A stretch of 42,132 bases of DNA, from NCBI GenBank assembly GCA_030024085.1, contig JASEJE010000026.1:1-42132 (forward strand), in the 5' to 3' direction. Within the stretch, counting starts at the first letter, position 1, and each line of letters opens with the position of its first letter. Position numbers and translations under genes: made by a program. The DNA is from Bacillota bacterium (GTDB taxonomy: Bacteria > Bacillota > SHA-98 > UBA4971). This document shows, piece by piece, positions 40,744-42,132 of this stretch. The notes beneath the pieces are model-generated. The model saw only the letters and a program-made list of their open reading frames with translations. It did no database searches and was not told the origin of the DNA.

Positions 40744-41913
40744 CTACCCCGCCCCGACCTGGCCCTCGGCGCGGGGTCCCAGAACCACGGTGCTGCCCGC
40801 ATGGCCATCGCCGCCCTCGACTGCGTCCACGATCTCCTCTGCGGTGATCCCGACCCCGGGCCTGAGGTAAGTGCGCACGTTCACGGTGGCCCGGCCGTAC
40901 AGCCCCTCGCGGACCAGGCTCTCGAGCTGGCCGTACGCCGACTCCACCACAAGAAGCCACCCCGCTCCTCGGACGGCGTCAGCAAGTGCCGCCCCAGGAA
41001 ACGGCCGCAAGGTGATGGGCCTGAAGTACCCGGCCCGGACGCCCCGTGCCCGCAGCGCCTGCGCGGCCTCGCGCGCGGCGCGCGACACGATGCCGTGGGC
41101 CACCAGCACAGCCTCAGCGCCCTCGCACCCGTCCTGTTCGAACTCGACGAGATCGGGGGCCGTCTCCTCGTAGTCGCGGATGTTGAGCGTGAGTACCTCG
41201 TACAGCTCGTCCTCGATACTGAAGGTATTACGGAAGTGGGCCGGGAGCCGATCCTGGCCCGGGGTCCCGGGCTTTCCAACGAAAGGCTCCGGTGTCGCGA
41301 GCGGCAGGCCTCGGTCCTCGGGGTTGTAGAGAGTGAGCGCCTCGAGCATCTTCGCCTGGTAGCCGTCGCCCAAAACGAAGGTGGGAAACCTCGTCCGCCA
41401 GGCGGTGGCGAATGCCTTGATCGTGTAGTCGAAGAGGTCCTGGTGGGACGAGGTGGAGTAGACGATGCGGTGCCCCTCGCCGTTGCCGCCGAGGCACGTG
41501 AGGCGCACCTCCTGCTGGCTGTATATGACCGTCGCCGTGGACGGACCGCCCCGTTGCTGGATGATCCAGACCGCAGGGATCCGCATCATCTCCGCCATGG
41601 AGATGGGCTCCTGCATGAGGATGTTGCCGGGACCCGCGGTGGCCGAGAATGCTCGCCTGCCCGCCATGACCGCGCCGATTGTGGCGAAGCCGGCGGAAAG
41701 CTCGTCCTCGGTCTGAAGGAAGCCCAGGCCATGCTCCTTCGCCAGGACCGCCCAGGTATGCATGATCTCGTTCTGCGGCGTGATCGGGTAGCCGCACATC
41801 ATGTCGGCGCCGGCGGCGGCAGCCGCCCACGCCACGACCTCGTTCCCCGTCATGAACCTTCGCTCTTCGCGCTCGACGAATGTCATCTCATCACGAGTGT
41901 GCGCAGAAGGCAT
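40744..41913 (-). CDS. korA: 2-oxoacid:ferredoxin oxidoreductase alpha subunit
   Basis: A 389-residue alpha subunit of the pyruvate/2-oxoglutarate ferredoxin oxidoreductase family. GNEVVAWAAAAAGADMMCGY and PITPQNEIMH form the conserved N-terminal motif, TEDELSAGFATIGAVMAGRR follows, then SATAGPGNILMQEPISMAEM. The C-terminal transketolase-like domain reads VLVAHGIVSRAAREAAQAL and LVVESAYGQLESLVREGLYG. The four-subunit layout (separate A, B, C, D) is that of 2-oxoglutarate, isovalerate-type or indolepyruvate-unrelated enzymes; the substrate cannot be chosen by eye. The start is uncertain: ATGs at 41913, 41886 and 41853 all lack a strong ribosome site. Confidence 0.93.
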   Translation of the reverse strand: MPSAHTRDEMTFVEREERRFMTGNEVVAWAAAAAGADMMCGYPITPQNEIMHTWAVLAKEHGLGFLQTEDELSAGFATIGAVMAGRRAFSATAGPGNILMQEPISMAEMMRIPAVWIIQQRGGPSTATVIYSQQEVRLTCLGGNGEGHRIVYSTSSHQDLFDYTIKAFATAWRTRFPTFVLGDGYQAKMLEALTLYNPEDRGLPLATPEPFVGKPGTPGQDRLPAHFRNTFSIEDELYEVLTLNIRDYEETAPDLVEFEQDGCEGAEAVLVAHGIVSRAAREAAQALRARGVRAGYFRPITLRPFPGAALADAVRGAGWLLVVESAYGQLESLVREGLYGRATVNVRTYLRPGVGITAEEIVDAVEGGDGHAGSTVVLGPRAEGQVGAG

Positions 41914-42077
41914 GCAGGCTATGCGGCCCGCCCGCCGGGGCCGGCCGCGAAGGAGATCGCCGCCGATGAGGAAGCCCGGTTCCGGTGAAGAAGGGCGGAG
42001 GCAAGGTGCGTCGCGGGGTGCTGCCAGACCTGCCGGGGGACATGCGGGCGTGCGGGCCGCCCGGACCCGGACCGCCG

Positions 42078-42132
42078 CCTAAGTGTGGGTTCAGAAATCA
42101 CCGCCACTTTTCCAGGGTTGCCGGTGTTGCCC
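42078..42132 (+). repeat. Hairpin element cut by window end
   Basis: CTAAGTGTGGGTTCAGAAAT, CACCGCCACTTTTCC and AGGGTTGCCGGTGTTGC match the left part of the copy at 38575 closely. The rest is outside the window. Confidence 0.78.

Overview
The window looks like the chromosome of a GC-rich, anaerobic, spore-forming member of the Bacillota (Firmicutes) that probably has an outer membrane. Two CotF-like coat proteins point to sporulation. An electron-bifurcating [FeFe] hydrogenase and a four-subunit 2-oxoacid:ferredoxin oxidoreductase point to a ferredoxin-based anaerobic metabolism. An RND/MMPL exporter followed by a LolA-like protein and a signal-peptide-bearing protein ending like a beta-barrel points to a diderm envelope. 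A Limnochordia-like or other diderm clostridial lineage would fit, but this is inference and no 16S rRNA is present.

Layout. 1-1.5 kb: 3' part of a FapA/DUF342 gene, then about 1.9 kb of gene-poor sequence with a hairpin repeat. 3.4-4.7 kb: NUDIX and HAD hydrolases. 5.2-9.6 kb (minus): dTDP-sugar operon rmlA-rmlC-like-rmlD-rmlB-glycosyltransferase. 9.9-10.9 kb: collapsed remnant of a peptide ABC transporter. 11.0 kb: tRNA-Leu(CAG). 11.5-21.1 kb: XRE-cupin regulator, Rex-like operator, hydC-hydB-hydA, a small [2Fe-2S] protein, a long phased repeat array, sensory hydrogenase HydS and a PP2C phosphatase. 21.4-27.4 kb: TetR-controlled exporter cluster. 27.5-32.2 kb: MFS remnant, SYLF protein, ACR3-type transporter with an abnormal N-terminus, cysteine-desulfurase-like enzyme, Fe-S protein. 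32.4-36.1 kb: YkvI-like permease, small Cys/Met protein, ECF S-component plus THEP1 NTPase, among hairpin elements. 36.4-41.9 kb (minus): korA, a small ORF, a second phased array, korB, korC, korD and two coat proteins.

The most unusual feature is a pair of non-coding arrays (17391-about 18027 and 39967-40404). Their about 15-bp degenerate units (GTGACGTNNGGAACG, or the palindromic GTGACGTACGTCAC) recur with strict 30-30-31 bp spacing, a 91-bp superperiod. Both lie inside redox operons and both face the same way relative to transcription. I know of no described element with this architecture.

Two further genome-level patterns stand out. A family of about 200-bp nested-palindrome elements (at least eight copies, one inserted into another) fills intergenic gaps. 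Short-unit in-frame repeat expansions interrupt or extend several otherwise conserved proteins (HydC tail, HydB N-domain, HydS, RND linker, ACR3 last helix, KorC tail, small ORF after korA).

How the genes may work together: HydABC would couple NADH and reduced ferredoxin oxidation to H2 formation. Rex-type control would tie expression to NADH/NAD+. HydS plus the phosphatase would sense H2 or redox state. KorABCD would supply reduced ferredoxin from 2-oxoacids.
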